DNA of 62,594 nucleotides from Pseudomonadota bacterium (lineage in GTDB: Bacteria; Pseudomonadota; Gammaproteobacteria; Burkholderiales; Burkholderiaceae_B). The position numbers and the translations under genes were made by a program. Shown here in pieces: positions 33,681 to 42,862 of the stretch; within the stretch, counting starts at the first letter, position 1, and every line of letters starts with the position of its first letter. A model generated the notes under the pieces. It saw only the letters and a program-made list of their open reading frames with translations. It did no database searches and was not told the DNA's origin. The stretch lies in NCBI GenBank assembly GCA_023387815.1, contig JAEWHK010000007.1, positions 1-62,594 on the forward strand, read 5' to 3'.

Positions 33681-34951
33681 GTCTGTTTTTCGCCAAAAAA
33701 TGCCAGGGCAGCTTTCAGTTCGGGCATATCACTACTGTATTGTTCCAGCGATACCTGCTGCCGTTGGGCCTCCCACGCCTGCCTCAGGCTGACAACGCCT
33801 GCTGCAGCGCCCATGGGATGGGCCAGGATTCCGCCACCGGACATAAACAACAGATCCTGGCTACCAATTGCCTGCCACGTGGCAGGCACCGTTCCCGCCC
33901 ACTGCCCTGAGGAGAAGACAGGCAGCACACGATCATCAACGGTATCCGACAGGGGGGTCAGGCAATCTGTAGCCGCATGCACCACTTCATCATCGGGTTG
34001 AGAAAATTTACCCTGAAGTCCGTGAACATGCATATGGTCCACCCCTGCCAGACGCCACATTGCCTGATAAGGCTGAAAGCCCATGCCAAGCAATGGATGC
34101 CGGGAGAATGCGCCAAAACCGTTGCGATGGCCATGAATAGCAAGTCCCGTGCTGCGGCGCAGGCTTTGAACGGCCGAAAAGCCGCAGTAATTCAGGCTGA
34201 CCATGGCACATGTCCCTTCTTCGGAAGCGATCAGCTCAGCATGGTGCCGCATGGCATCCAGATCATCGCTGATGTTGAATGCCATCATGACTTTCTTACC
34301 CGTCCGCTGAGCATGACTGCGAATCACAGCCATCACAGCCGGAATACGTTCAGCCAGTGGCGCATGTTCAGGATTCGCGCAAACTTCGTCGTCCTTGATG
34401 AAGTCAACACCTGCCTCACACAGCGTCTTTACCAACTCGGCGGTCTGCGCCGCGCTCATGCCAACGTTAGGTTTGATGATGGTGCCCACCATTGCGCCAT
34501 CGGTCGAGCCGATACTGGCTCGTGTCCCTTCGATGCCCATCACAGGCAGGTCGAACTGCATTCGGAACGACGAGGGAATTTCCAGCGATTCAAGGCGCAA
34601 GCCGGTGACTTCTCCCAGATCGTAGAGGTTGCCCGACACTGTGGCCGCAAGCGTCGGAAGATTCACGCCAATATTCGCTATCGGAAATGTGATATCAATA
34701 AGTGCCCGACGGGATGGTCCGCACATATCGCGCTTTTCCAGCCAGGCATTCGGCAGACTTGGGGTGTCAACCGATGGCAACTCGGTGATTTTTGTTACCG
34801 TTGCCCGTGCGCGCTGCCTTAATTCGTCGGTCTCCCCTGCCACGCGCGTGAACGTCCCGCAAGACTGTTCACCCGCCATAATCTCAGCGACCTTCGCCGG
34901 TTCAAAGGGAGTCTCGACCAGATATCGCGCACGTATTTCATTGCTGCTCAT
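33677..34951 (-). CDS. RuBisCO-like protein (form IV)
   Basis: A 424-residue RuBisCO large-subunit-like protein. Kept active-site features: K160 in GTIIKPNVGMS (matching the catalytic Lys of GCTIKPKLGLS, with the second Lys changed to Asn), and the metal centre in GVDFIKDDEVC, with K186 at the carbamylated position and D188/E189 as ligands. IHGHRNGFGAFSRH holds the next His. It is thus likely a metal- and carbamate-dependent enzyme, but not a CO2-fixing RuBisCO. Relatives that are paired with DUF1537 kinases act on 3-oxo-isoapionate 4-phosphate as decarboxylases or transcarboxylases. It overlaps the VOC gene and the kinase gene by four bases each, so the three are made together. Confidence 0.92.
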   Translation of the reverse strand: MSSNEIRARYLVETPFEPAKVAEIMAGEQSCGTFTRVAGETDELRQRARATVTKITELPSVDTPSLPNAWLEKRDMCGPSRRALIDITFPIANIGVNLPTLAATVSGNLYDLGEVTGLRLESLEIPSSFRMQFDLPVMGIEGTRASIGSTDGAMVGTIIKPNVGMSAAQTAELVKTLCEAGVDFIKDDEVCANPEHAPLAERIPAVMAVIRSHAQRTGKKVMMAFNISDDLDAMRHHAELIASEEGTCAMVSLNYCGFSAVQSLRRSTGLAIHGHRNGFGAFSRHPLLGMGFQPYQAMWRLAGVDHMHVHGLQGKFSQPDDEVVHAATDCLTPLSDTVDDRVLPVFSSGQWAGTVPATWQAIGSQDLLFMSGGGILAHPMGAAAGVVSLRQAWEAQRQQVSLEQYSSDMPELKAALAFFGEKQT

Positions 34952-35487
34952 AGTGACTCCAGATCCGGAAAGGGTCTGACCGGATCCTTGCCATCCCAGT
35001 TCTCCGAGCTCTTGCGGATCAGATCGAACAGGCGTCCCTTTGGACCGGCCACTTCGGATAGCTCAATCACTGTTCCTGGATGATACTCAGTATCAAAGTA
35101 AACGAATCTGCCCTGCTCTCCGACTTCGCCACTCATCTTTTGTCGGAAACCCTGTGACAGCAATCGTTCAAGATCGGCATCGTACTGTTGCGTCCAGTAC
35201 GCTACATGCTGCAGACCCGTACGACCAGCCTGTCTGAAATCACGATACATCGAGGGGACATCGTTACGCGTCTGTATGAGTTCCACCTGCACAAAACCGG
35301 AGTTGGCCAGTGCGACGGAGTTGTGCGGTTCGTAGGTTTTGCCATCGTACTGATAATTGCGGATCGGAACACGCGGGTTGTAATACCAGGGTCCCACCCC
35401 CAGCGTGCTGCTCCAGTAGGCCATTGCCTTTTCAATGTCGTCGACGACGTAACCCAGTTGGCGAATTTCGCCAAAGAAATTGCTCAT
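34948..35487 (-). CDS. VOC-superfamily (glyoxalase/dioxygenase-like) protein
   Basis: A 179-residue protein of the vicinal oxygen chelate fold, starting FFGEIRQLGYVVDDIEKAMA and containing GVGPWYYNPRVP, a metal-site His in GLQHVAYWTQQYD, and VYFDTEYHPGTVIELSEVAG with the C-terminal Glu ligand. VOC enzymes include isomerases, epimerases, lyases and dioxygenases. It overlaps the RuBisCO-like gene by four bases and follows the TRAP permease by 70 bases. Known apiose/isoapionate pathways use an oxidoisomerase rather than a VOC protein, so its role is open: an isomerase or epimerase that prepares the acid sugar for the kinase is a reasonable guess. Confidence 0.85.
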   Translation of the reverse strand: MSNFFGEIRQLGYVVDDIEKAMAYWSSTLGVGPWYYNPRVPIRNYQYDGKTYEPHNSVALANSGFVQVELIQTRNDVPSMYRDFRQAGRTGLQHVAYWTQQYDADLERLLSQGFRQKMSGEVGEQGRFVYFDTEYHPGTVIELSEVAGPKGRLFDLIRKSSENWDGKDPVRPFPDLESL

Positions 35488-35557
35488 GTTATGTTCCAGA
35501 TTTTTGGTAAAAACAGGGTCAGGCTGACCTTGAGGATCATCGGCCAGCTGACTTAAC

Positions 35558-37456
35558 TTATTTGATGAATCCGGTTGAGATCCAGGGGACGAAGGTCACG
35601 ATCATCAATCCGATAAAAAGGGCGATCACGTATCCCCAGATATGACGCATCCCTTCCGAGGGAGCCACTTTACTGATGGCGCACGCGCCGTAATAACCGA
35701 CGCCAAAGGGCGGTGCAAACAGCCCGATACCCATCGCAAAAATCACAACAATGGAATAGTGAACGTCATTAATATTCAGGGCGCGGGCGACCGGAAACAG
35801 CAACGGACCGAAAAGCACAATGGCCGGAATGCCTTCCAGGATGCTACCCAGAATGATGAATGCAATGACGGAAATAATCAGAAAACCGTAGCCGCCTCCG
35901 GGCACACCTGCCATAAGCGCAGCAAGATCACTCGAGAACCCCGACTGTGTCAACGCCCAGGCCATGGCCGTGGCACATCCGATAATCAGCATGATGGCGC
36001 CAGACAGAGTCACTGTTTCCACCAGAATGGGAGCAATACGCTTCCAGTCGAATTGCCGATAAACACAAAGCCCAAGGATGATCGAATACACCACGCCAAT
36101 AGTGGAAACTTCCGTTGCAGTTGCCACGCCTTCGACAACGGCAGCGCGTATGACAAATGGCAATGAAATGGCGGGAAGCGCGATCAGAAAAAAACGGAAA
36201 ATATCACGTTTGGCAACTTGCGGAACCTGGCTCAGGTCCTCCTTGCGATAGCGCCATCCCACCACAACACAAAGACAGAGTCCCAGAACAACAGCAGGCA
36301 GGATGCCCCCGGTAAACAGCGCGGCAATGGAAACGCCAGTGACCGAACCAATGGTGATCAGCACGATGGAAGGAGGAATGGTTTCAGTCTGGGCACCGGT
36401 TGCAGACAGCAGCGCGACAAGCTCACCCTTGTTCGCGCCACGCTTCTCCATCTCGGGAAAAAGCACAGGTGTAATCGCGGCCATATCAGCGATCTTCGAT
36501 CCTGAAATGCCCGACACCAGATACATGGCACCGATCAGAACGTAGGACAGGCCACCTCTAACCCGCCCCAGACAACTTGCCAGAAAGCGAATCATGGCGC
36601 GGGCCATGCCTGTCATTTCTATCAACGCCCCAAGGAAAATGAAGAGCGGCACCGCCAGCAGAATCAGATGCGACATGCCCTCGTTCAGTCGCCCCACCAT
36701 GACCACGATCGGCGTTTGTGTTGTAAGTGTCAGATACCCAAACGTGGCAAGTGCAAAAGAAAACGCAATCGGTACGCCAGTAAATACATTACCGGCAACA
36801 ACCAGCACAAAGAAAATGACCAGATTGAATTTGCCAAGCCCCATCAATAAAGGTTGAGCCAGCCAGAATGCAGCCAGCAGGACCAGTGTTACGCCAAGGC
36901 TCATGAAGAAATGTTTTCTCTCTGAGGTCAGCGCGACCTGCAGTAGCGATGTCAGTATCATGAGTGCAATACCCGCAGGCAATGCGCTGGCATGCCATGC
37001 GTTACTGATTTCCAGTGCAGGCGTAACAATGTACGATTCATCCATCGCGTACTCGAGGGCCGGATACATGAACAGCACCAGGAACGCAAGCGACGCGGAT
37101 AAGGCAAAGCCTTCCAGCAGTTTGCGCCTATCCGGTGACACACGATCAATAAACGCAGTCATGCGCATATGCTGTCCACGCCGCAGCGCGATGACCGCAC
37201 CCAGCATCGAGAGCCACAAGAACAGAATCGAAGCCAGTTCGTCAGTCCACACCAATGGCACATGCAATACATATCTGGCCACCACGCCGGAAAACAGAAT
37301 TACAATTTCCAGAAGAATCAGGGCGACAGCCGCCAGTTCAACGGTTCGCGCCAGAATCTGATCCAGCACCTGCAGGGGTCCATTGCGCGCAGCTGCGGTG
37401 GATGAAGCCGACATGGATGGTGTCCCCAGGCGTTCGGACATCAGTGCAGAGTCCAT
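35558..37456 (-). CDS. TRAP transporter permease, fused small (DctQ) and large (DctM) subunits
   Basis: A 632-residue membrane protein from the ATG at 37456, which lies just after the DctP stop; an upstream in-frame start at 37513 would run into the DctP gene. Residues about 20-180 are the DctQ-like small subunit (VELAAVALILLEIVILFSGV; TDELASILFLWLSMLGAVIA), and about 200-625 the DctM-like large subunit with PLFIFLGALIEMTGMARAMI, SGISGSKIADMAAITPVLFP and APPFGVGYYGACAISKVAPS. The fusion gives about 16 membrane segments. TRAP systems use a sodium or proton gradient and a periplasmic binding protein to import carboxylates. It is the transporter of the RuBisCO-like operon. Confidence 0.95.
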   Translation of the reverse strand: MDSALMSERLGTPSMSASSTAAARNGPLQVLDQILARTVELAAVALILLEIVILFSGVVARYVLHVPLVWTDELASILFLWLSMLGAVIALRRGQHMRMTAFIDRVSPDRRKLLEGFALSASLAFLVLFMYPALEYAMDESYIVTPALEISNAWHASALPAGIALMILTSLLQVALTSERKHFFMSLGVTLVLLAAFWLAQPLLMGLGKFNLVIFFVLVVAGNVFTGVPIAFSFALATFGYLTLTTQTPIVVMVGRLNEGMSHLILLAVPLFIFLGALIEMTGMARAMIRFLASCLGRVRGGLSYVLIGAMYLVSGISGSKIADMAAITPVLFPEMEKRGANKGELVALLSATGAQTETIPPSIVLITIGSVTGVSIAALFTGGILPAVVLGLCLCVVVGWRYRKEDLSQVPQVAKRDIFRFFLIALPAISLPFVIRAAVVEGVATATEVSTIGVVYSIILGLCVYRQFDWKRIAPILVETVTLSGAIMLIIGCATAMAWALTQSGFSSDLAALMAGVPGGGYGFLIISVIAFIILGSILEGIPAIVLFGPLLFPVARALNINDVHYSIVVIFAMGIGLFAPPFGVGYYGACAISKVAPSEGMRHIWGYVIALFIGLMIVTFVPWISTGFIK

Positions 37457-37460
37457 GACA

Positions 37461-38480
37461 CTAAACCAGTTTGCCGACTGAGGCTTCAAGCGCAGACCAG
37501 GCCTCTTCACCAAACCGGCCTTTCCACTCTTTATAAAAGCCTGCCTTGCGCAATGCGTCGCGGAACGAATCCGCGGCCGGCGTATTGATTGCCAGGCCTT
37601 TTGATTTCAGATCCGAGACTACGGACTCGTTCAGTTTTTTGATATCTTCCCGCTGACGCGTACCGGCGCCGTTAATGCCATCGGCAACAATCGTCTTGAG
37701 ATCGTCGGGCAGTTTATCCCAGGCCGCACCATTGGCGATAAACCAGAAACCATCCCAGATGTGATTGGTGAGTGAGCAATATTTCTGGACTTCATACAGT
37801 TTTGCCACCTGAATAATCGGCAAGGGATTTTCCTGGGCATCCACGATTTTCGTTTGCAATGAAGAGTAGACTTCGCTGAACTGCAGACTGGTAGGTGACG
37901 CACCCAGCCCCTTGAACATGGAAATGGACAGCGGGCTGACAGGGACTCGAATTTTCAGATCAGCCAGATCCGACGCCTGTTCAATAGGTGCCTTGCTGCT
38001 GGTCATTTGACGGAAACCGTTGTCCCACATTTTGTCGAACGCATATAGACGAATCTTGCGGATCGCGGCTCGCACATGGGCACCCAGATCGCCGTCCATC
38101 GCTTTCCAGACCTGCGAATAATCACTGAATGCAAAACCCAGCGCATTAATGGCGGCAACCGGAACCAGTGTTGCAATCACAAGTGAAGAGGGTGTGAAAA
38201 AATGAATACCACCAGATCGGACCTGGGACAGCATGTCGGTATCACCGCCCAGCTGGTTATTGGGGAATATGGCAATGTCCACACGACCACCGGATTTTTC
38301 ACGAATTTCATCTGCGGCTTCTTTGGCTCGAATATTCAGCGGATGCGACAGTGGCAGGTTGTTTCCATATTTATAAGAAAATTCGGCGGCACGGGCAAAC
38401 TGGGGCAGTCCGCCCATCAAACCCGCCAGCGGCACGGCAGAGAAAGAGCGCAGGATGCTGCGGCGGGAATATTTCTGCAT
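37461..38480 (-). CDS. TRAP transporter substrate-binding protein (DctP family)
   Basis: A 339-residue periplasmic protein from the ATG at 38480 (GGAGA six bases upstream; an ATG at 38492 is less likely). The Tat-like signal SRRSILRSFSAVPLAGLMGG is followed by AEFSYKYGNNLPLSHPLNIR. The domain pattern ENPLPIIQVAKLYEVQKYCS and the conserved Arg in LKIRVPVSPLSISMF that usually salt-bridges the ligand carboxylate indicate an organic or sugar acid. It is the first gene of the operon, divergent from the LacI regulator gene, with 132 bases between the two start codons. Confidence 0.95.
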   Translation of the reverse strand: MQKYSRRSILRSFSAVPLAGLMGGLPQFARAAEFSYKYGNNLPLSHPLNIRAKEAADEIREKSGGRVDIAIFPNNQLGGDTDMLSQVRSGGIHFFTPSSLVIATLVPVAAINALGFAFSDYSQVWKAMDGDLGAHVRAAIRKIRLYAFDKMWDNGFRQMTSSKAPIEQASDLADLKIRVPVSPLSISMFKGLGASPTSLQFSEVYSSLQTKIVDAQENPLPIIQVAKLYEVQKYCSLTNHIWDGFWFIANGAAWDKLPDDLKTIVADGINGAGTRQREDIKKLNESVVSDLKSKGLAINTPAADSFRDALRKAGFYKEWKGRFGEEAWSALEASVGKLV

Positions 38481-38612
38481 AAGAGTCTCCATATTTCAAA
38501 TGATGTTTTTTGATTATTTTTGCTACCGAGATCAAACGATATAGTGATAAGATGACAGCGTCAATGCAGAAAAATGATGGTTTTTGATGTGATTAGAGAT
38601 CCGCAAGAGAAG

Positions 38613-39638
38613 ATGACCAAAGCCAATATGACAGACATTGCCAGGCTGGCAGGGGTATCGACGGCCACAGTCGATCGCGTACTCAACCATCGGCCCGGTG
38701 TGCGTGAAGCAACAGTACAAAGAGTTTTGAAAGTGGCGGCCGACCTGGCCTATCTGCCTGAAAGCGATCTGTACGCGGCCCTTACCCCCAGCGCCATGCG
38801 TATTTCATTTGTGCTTCCCAAGGGCACTAACCGCTTTATCTCCATGCTGGGCGATACCATCACCTATTCCCAGCCAAGCTGGGCACCCTATAACGTCAAA
38901 TGCCGCGTCGAATATATCGAGGGCTTCAATCCCGAGGTGCTGGCAGCAAGCCTGAAGCGCCAGGCAGAGCGCGCCGATGCCATTGCCTGCATGGCCATTG
39001 AACACCCGTTGGTTCGTGACGCCGTCGAGTATCTGATCGACAAAGGCAAACACGTTATTACATTGATTACCGATATTTCCAATACCCGCCGAGCGGCTTA
39101 CATTGGTTTGGATAATCGCGCAGCGGGACGCACCGCCGCCTATCTGATTGCGCGCTTTATCGGTTCACGACCTGCCCGGGTCGCAATGATTGCAGGCAGC
39201 CTGAGCTACCGCGCTCATGAAGAGCGCGAGATGGGGTTTCTGTATATGTTCAAGGAACTATTTCCCACCATGGAAGTATTAGGTTTGCGCGAAGGCCTGG
39301 ATAATGCGGAAGAAAATTACAGACTGACCCGACAACTGCTGAAGCAGTCGCCTGATCTGGCCGGCATATACAACATTGGCGGCGCATCTGACGGTGTTGC
39401 CCGTGCCCTGAAGGAAGCGGGCCTGGAACACAAAGTCGTTTTCATCGGACATGGACTGACACCCGATACTCGCGCATTGCTAATTGACGGCACCATGGAT
39501 GCTGTCATTACGCAGAATCCTCAGTCTTCAACCATGAATTGCATTCGTATTTTCGCAAACCTGCGCGACCGGCGACCCGTGATGACAGGTATCGATCCTG
39601 TGCAGAGCCAGATTATCTTTCGCGAAAATCTGCCCTGA
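38613..39638 (+). CDS. LacI-family transcriptional regulator
   Basis: A 341-residue regulator from the ATG at 38613; an upstream ATG at 38574 would add a poorly fitting extension. The HTH starts at once: MTDIARLAGVSTATVDRVLN, then HRPGVREATVQRVLKVAADL with the hinge, and a periplasmic-binding-like domain that follows (RIRRAAYIGLDNRAAGRTAA-type region at about 160-190). It faces the TRAP / VOC / RuBisCO-like / kinase operon across a short divergent region and probably represses it until the acid sugar is present. A near-palindrome TGACAGCGTCA at 38553-38563 in the shared region is a possible operator. Confidence 0.9.
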   Translation: MTKANMTDIARLAGVSTATVDRVLNHRPGVREATVQRVLKVAADLAYLPESDLYAALTPSAMRISFVLPKGTNRFISMLGDTITYSQPSWAPYNVKCRVEYIEGFNPEVLAASLKRQAERADAIACMAIEHPLVRDAVEYLIDKGKHVITLITDISNTRRAAYIGLDNRAAGRTAAYLIARFIGSRPARVAMIAGSLSYRAHEEREMGFLYMFKELFPTMEVLGLREGLDNAEENYRLTRQLLKQSPDLAGIYNIGGASDGVARALKEAGLEHKVVFIGHGLTPDTRALLIDGTMDAVITQNPQSSTMNCIRIFANLRDRRPVMTGIDPVQSQIIFRENLP

Positions 39639-39682
39639 CAACGCGGCGGGCCTGTCGGTAGCAGGCCACACAATCACAATTG

Positions 39683-40258
39683 TTATACAGCGGGCAACGT
39701 CACCAGTGGCTGGGCCGACGATTCGGGCACAGGAGTGCGTGCCACATTCATGACCATGGAAAGCAGCGAGTAATAACCATTGATGCCAACCAGATCCATC
39801 ACACCCTGCTCGCCGAAAAGCTGCAATGCACGATCATAGGTTGCGTCACACACGGATTGATTGCGAAAGAGTTCGGTCGAAAATGCATAAAGCGCAGCCT
39901 CATCATCCGGCAAACCGGCTGGCACCCTGCCCTCCCGAATGGCTTCTATCGTCGCCTCGGCTACACCTTCACGCAAGGCTATCGGCGCATGGATTGCCCA
40001 CTCTACCTGCTGCGACCATTGCCTTGCGGTGATCAAAATTGCCAGTTCTGAAAGTCGCTGTCCTAAAGCGCTGCGATAACGCAGGTACTCTCCCATGCGG
40101 CTTGCGTGTGCCATCAGTTCAGGACTGCGCATCAGAGGTACGAACGGAGACAGCAGACCGCCGCGCGGTCCGCTGATAATTTCTTCAGCGTATTGTTTTT
40201 GATCGTTGGCCCAGGTTTCTGGAGCGAGAGGCGGAAAGCGGTCGGAAAAGGCGTTCAT
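39683..40258 (-). CDS. Carboxymuconolactone decarboxylase-family protein
   Basis: A 191-residue protein from the ATG at 40258; a TTG at 40267 is in frame but less likely. It is related to the CMD/AhpD fold, with QRLSELAILITARQWSQQVE followed by WAIHAPIALREGVAEATIEA, where the Glu-x6-His segment of the family is kept. The redox Cys pair of AhpD is absent, so a peroxidase role is unlikely. It follows the dienelactone hydrolase-like gene by 128 bases, a gap that holds a strong palindrome at 40330. Aromatic or lactone catabolism is suggested by the neighbour, but not shown. Confidence 0.82.
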   Translation of the reverse strand: MNAFSDRFPPLAPETWANDQKQYAEEIISGPRGGLLSPFVPLMRSPELMAHASRMGEYLRYRSALGQRLSELAILITARQWSQQVEWAIHAPIALREGVAEATIEAIREGRVPAGLPDDEAALYAFSTELFRNQSVCDATYDRALQLFGEQGVMDLVGINGYYSLLSMVMNVARTPVPESSAQPLVTLPAV

Positions 40259-40329
40259 TTTCTGCAATTAAAATTCAAAGGATTGGAGAAGTCACGACTA
40301 TACCAATTCCTTTAGTATTACCGGCCCGC

Positions 40330-40349
40330 ATTATGCCGTTCGGCATAAT
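40330..40349. promoter_or_regulatory. Perfect 20-base palindrome upstream of the CMD-like gene
   Basis: ATTATGCCGTTCGGCATAAT is two 9-base arms around TT. It lies 72 bases before the CMD-like start and 37 bases after the dienelactone hydrolase stop. It may be an operator or a hairpin that stops the preceding transcript; there is no T-run on the minus strand directly after it, which favours an operator. No dedicated regulator gene is adjacent. Confidence 0.6.
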
Positions 40350-40386
40350 TTGCATGACCAATTGCAGTAAATACTATGCGTTGTTA

Positions 40387-41277
40387 TCAGGTCTTCAGAT
40401 TAGCCTTGAAAAATTCCAGCGTACGTGACCATGCCAGTTTGGCGGCGGCTTCGTCATATCGCGGCGTTGTGTCATTATGAAAGCCGTGATTGGCGCCTTC
40501 ATACATATGCATCTCATAGTTTTTATTATTCGCCTTAAGTGCGGCTTCAAAATCCGGCCACCCGGCGTTGATGCGTTCATCAAGGCCGGCATAATGGATC
40601 AGTAATGGCGCACGGATTTTGCTCACATCGGCCGCCGCAGGCTGGCCGCCGTAGAATGGGACGGCAGCTGCCAGATCTGGCAAGCGCACAGCCAACATAC
40701 CAGCAACGCCGCCTCCGTAGCAGAAGCCCACTGCACCAACACGGCCATTCACCGCATCATGTCCCTGCAGGAAGGTGGCCGCAGCGACCATGTCTTCCGT
40801 GCGTTTGGCAGGATCGAGCTTGGCAAACATTTCCCGTGCCTTGTCTTCGTCTCCCGGGTAGCCTCCCGCCGGCGTCAGTGCATCGGGAGCGAACGCCACA
40901 TAGCCTTCCACCGCCAGACGCCTTGCAACATCTTCAATGTACGGGTTCAGTCCGCGATTTTCGTGGATGACTACGACACCGGGAAGCTTACCTTGTGCAT
41001 CCGCTGGTTGCGCCAGATATCCTTTCATGGTGCCATTGCCCTGTGGCGATGGATATTCCACGTAACCCACTTTAATTCGTTTGTCATCGGGCGCAATCTG
41101 CTGTGCCCAGGCAAAATTTGGCGCCAGGCTGCTTAATATCGACGCAGCAGTCGCGCCGCCCACGGCGTAACGCGCCGTGCGATCCAGGAATTGACGACGC
41201 GTAATCCCGCCATGTACATAAGCATCAAACAGTTTGAGAACGTCGGGGTGAAAATCACTCGCTTTTTTTCGGTTCAT
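40387..41277 (-). CDS. Dienelactone hydrolase-family protein with Tat-like signal
   Basis: A 296-residue alpha/beta hydrolase. The N-terminus has ITRRQFLDRTARYAVGGATA, a twin-arginine-type signal, with a probable cleavage after APNFAWA, so the enzyme is probably exported folded. The catalytic triad of dienelactone hydrolases is visible: Cys186 in GFCYGGG, Asp233 in GLDERIN and His264 in GANHGFHN; Glu106 in VIHENRGLNPY is the conserved partner of the Cys. Family members open lactones in chloroaromatic breakdown or act on other esters. Export is unusual for lactone hydrolysis in the beta-ketoadipate branch, so an outside ester is possible. Confidence 0.9.
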   Translation of the reverse strand: MNRKKASDFHPDVLKLFDAYVHGGITRRQFLDRTARYAVGGATAASILSSLAPNFAWAQQIAPDDKRIKVGYVEYPSPQGNGTMKGYLAQPADAQGKLPGVVVIHENRGLNPYIEDVARRLAVEGYVAFAPDALTPAGGYPGDEDKAREMFAKLDPAKRTEDMVAAATFLQGHDAVNGRVGAVGFCYGGGVAGMLAVRLPDLAAAVPFYGGQPAAADVSKIRAPLLIHYAGLDERINAGWPDFEAALKANNKNYEMHMYEGANHGFHNDTTPRYDEAAAKLAWSRTLEFFKANLKT

Positions 41278-41323
41278 GCTTCAGGCTCCTATGACTGGCG
41301 GGTGCTTAACCCGGTTGGACTGC

Positions 41324-42862
41324 TCAGTCTAAATGCGGGTGGCGATCAATCAGCCGCTGACGACGCTGCCGCAGACTATCAAGGGCTGCTTCCATTTCCG
41401 TAATTTCTTCGTCCAGCTCTGAAACGGTTTCTTCAATGTGCTCGTATGCCTGCTTCAGAAGCGCCTTGGCTTCCCGTGGATCCGATGCATTGGGCGTATC
41501 TCCACGCATCGGTTTGTTTGCCGTTTCAGGCAGATAGAACGACGTGACAATACCGACGATAGCAGCGACCATCAGATAATAAGCCGGCATCATCAAATTA
41601 CCTGACTCTTCTACTAGCCACGCCGCCAGCGTTGGTGTAAGACCGGCGACAATAATGGCAAAATTGAAGGAACTGGCCAATGCGCTATACCGGATGCGTG
41701 TCGGGAAAAGTGCAGGCAAGGTAGAAGCCATCACACCCGTCATGCAATTGAGCACAATTGCAATAAACAGCAAACCCAGGAAAATCAGACCGGTATTGTC
41801 GCTGCCGATGAATTGATAGGCAGGATAGGCAAGGAGCAGCAGCCCAATACTGCCTAAGCGCAGAAACGGCTTGCGGCCCACCTTGTCACTAAAGAAGCCA
41901 ACTACCGGCTGCACAAACAGCATACCGATCATCACAACCACGATAATGAGCACGCCATGCTCTTCGGAATAGCCCAGACTGCTGGACAGATAAGTTGGCA
42001 TATAGGTCAGCAGCATGTAGTACGTGATATTGGTCACGAGCACCATGCCGATACTGATCAACAGCGCCTTGCGGTATTTGGACAGGATTTCAAAGAAGGA
42101 AACGGTAGGCCGTTCCTTAACGGCGTCCTTATCCTCTTTCTCCATTTTCTCCAGTTGCTGCGTGAACGCAGGTGTTTCTTCGGCAGCATGACGAAGATAG
42201 AGCCCCAGAAAACCCAACGGTCCGGCTATGAAGAATGGAATGCGCCAGCCCCAATCCAGAAAGGTTTCTTCCTGCAAAATGGTCTGTAACAGTACGACCA
42301 GCCCGGCACCCAGAACGAATCCGGCGATGGAGCCGAAATCCAGCCAGCTTCCCAAAAAACCTCGTCGTCGGTCCGGCGCATATTCGGCAACAAAAATGGC
42401 AGCGCCCGTGTATTCACCCCCTACCGAAAAACCCTGTGCGAGTTTGCAGATCAGCAGGATGACTGGTGCCCAGATCCCGATGGAAGCATATGAGGGGATC
42501 AGGCCGATGCAGAACGTACTGATCGCCATGATAATGATAGTCAGCGACAGTACCTTTTGTCGACCAAAGCGATCGCCCATGATCCCAAAAAAAATGCCGC
42601 CCAGAGGACGGACCAGAAACGGAACCGAAAACGTTCCAAGTGCAGCAATCGTCTGCACCGCTGGTGAGGCATCGGGGAAAAAGACTTTTCCCAGCGCATA
42701 CGCCACAAAGCCATATACACCAAAATCAAACCACTCCATGGCATTGCCAAGCGCAGCAGCGGTGACAGCTTTCTTCAGCTTACTATCATCAATGACGGTA
42801 ATATCGTCAATACCAAGTGGTTGCCCTTGTTGTGAGGGCGTGGAGGTTGGAGCTTGAGCCAT
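41324..42862 (-). CDS. proP: Proline/betaine proton symporter ProP
   Basis: A 512-residue MFS transporter closely matching E. coli ProP along its length: DDSKLKKAVTAAALGNAMEW then FDFGVYGFVAYALGKVFFPD near the N-terminus, FIAGPLGFLGLYLRHAAEET in the middle, and GVMASTLPALFPTRIRYSAL. The C-terminal 50 residues (REAKALLKQAYEHIEETVSE, ending RLIDRHPHLD) are the heptad-repeat coiled coil that in E. coli ProP sets the osmotic activation point. It imports proline, betaine and related osmolytes under hyperosmotic stress. It is a single gene; the LysR gene upstream ends 147 bases away and belongs to the next cluster. Confidence 0.95.
   Translation of the reverse strand: MAQAPTSTPSQQGQPLGIDDITVIDDSKLKKAVTAAALGNAMEWFDFGVYGFVAYALGKVFFPDASPAVQTIAALGTFSVPFLVRPLGGIFFGIMGDRFGRQKVLSLTIIIMAISTFCIGLIPSYASIGIWAPVILLICKLAQGFSVGGEYTGAAIFVAEYAPDRRRGFLGSWLDFGSIAGFVLGAGLVVLLQTILQEETFLDWGWRIPFFIAGPLGFLGLYLRHAAEETPAFTQQLEKMEKEDKDAVKERPTVSFFEILSKYRKALLISIGMVLVTNITYYMLLTYMPTYLSSSLGYSEEHGVLIIVVVMIGMLFVQPVVGFFSDKVGRKPFLRLGSIGLLLLAYPAYQFIGSDNTGLIFLGLLFIAIVLNCMTGVMASTLPALFPTRIRYSALASSFNFAIIVAGLTPTLAAWLVEESGNLMMPAYYLMVAAIVGIVTSFYLPETANKPMRGDTPNASDPREAKALLKQAYEHIEETVSELDEEITEMEAALDSLRQRRQRLIDRHPHLD

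Noticed and set aside
32322..38492. CO2-fixing RuBisCO
   Set aside because: The second Lys of the KPK motif is Asn, there is no small subunit or phosphoribulokinase, and the neighbours are an acid-sugar kinase and TRAP importer.
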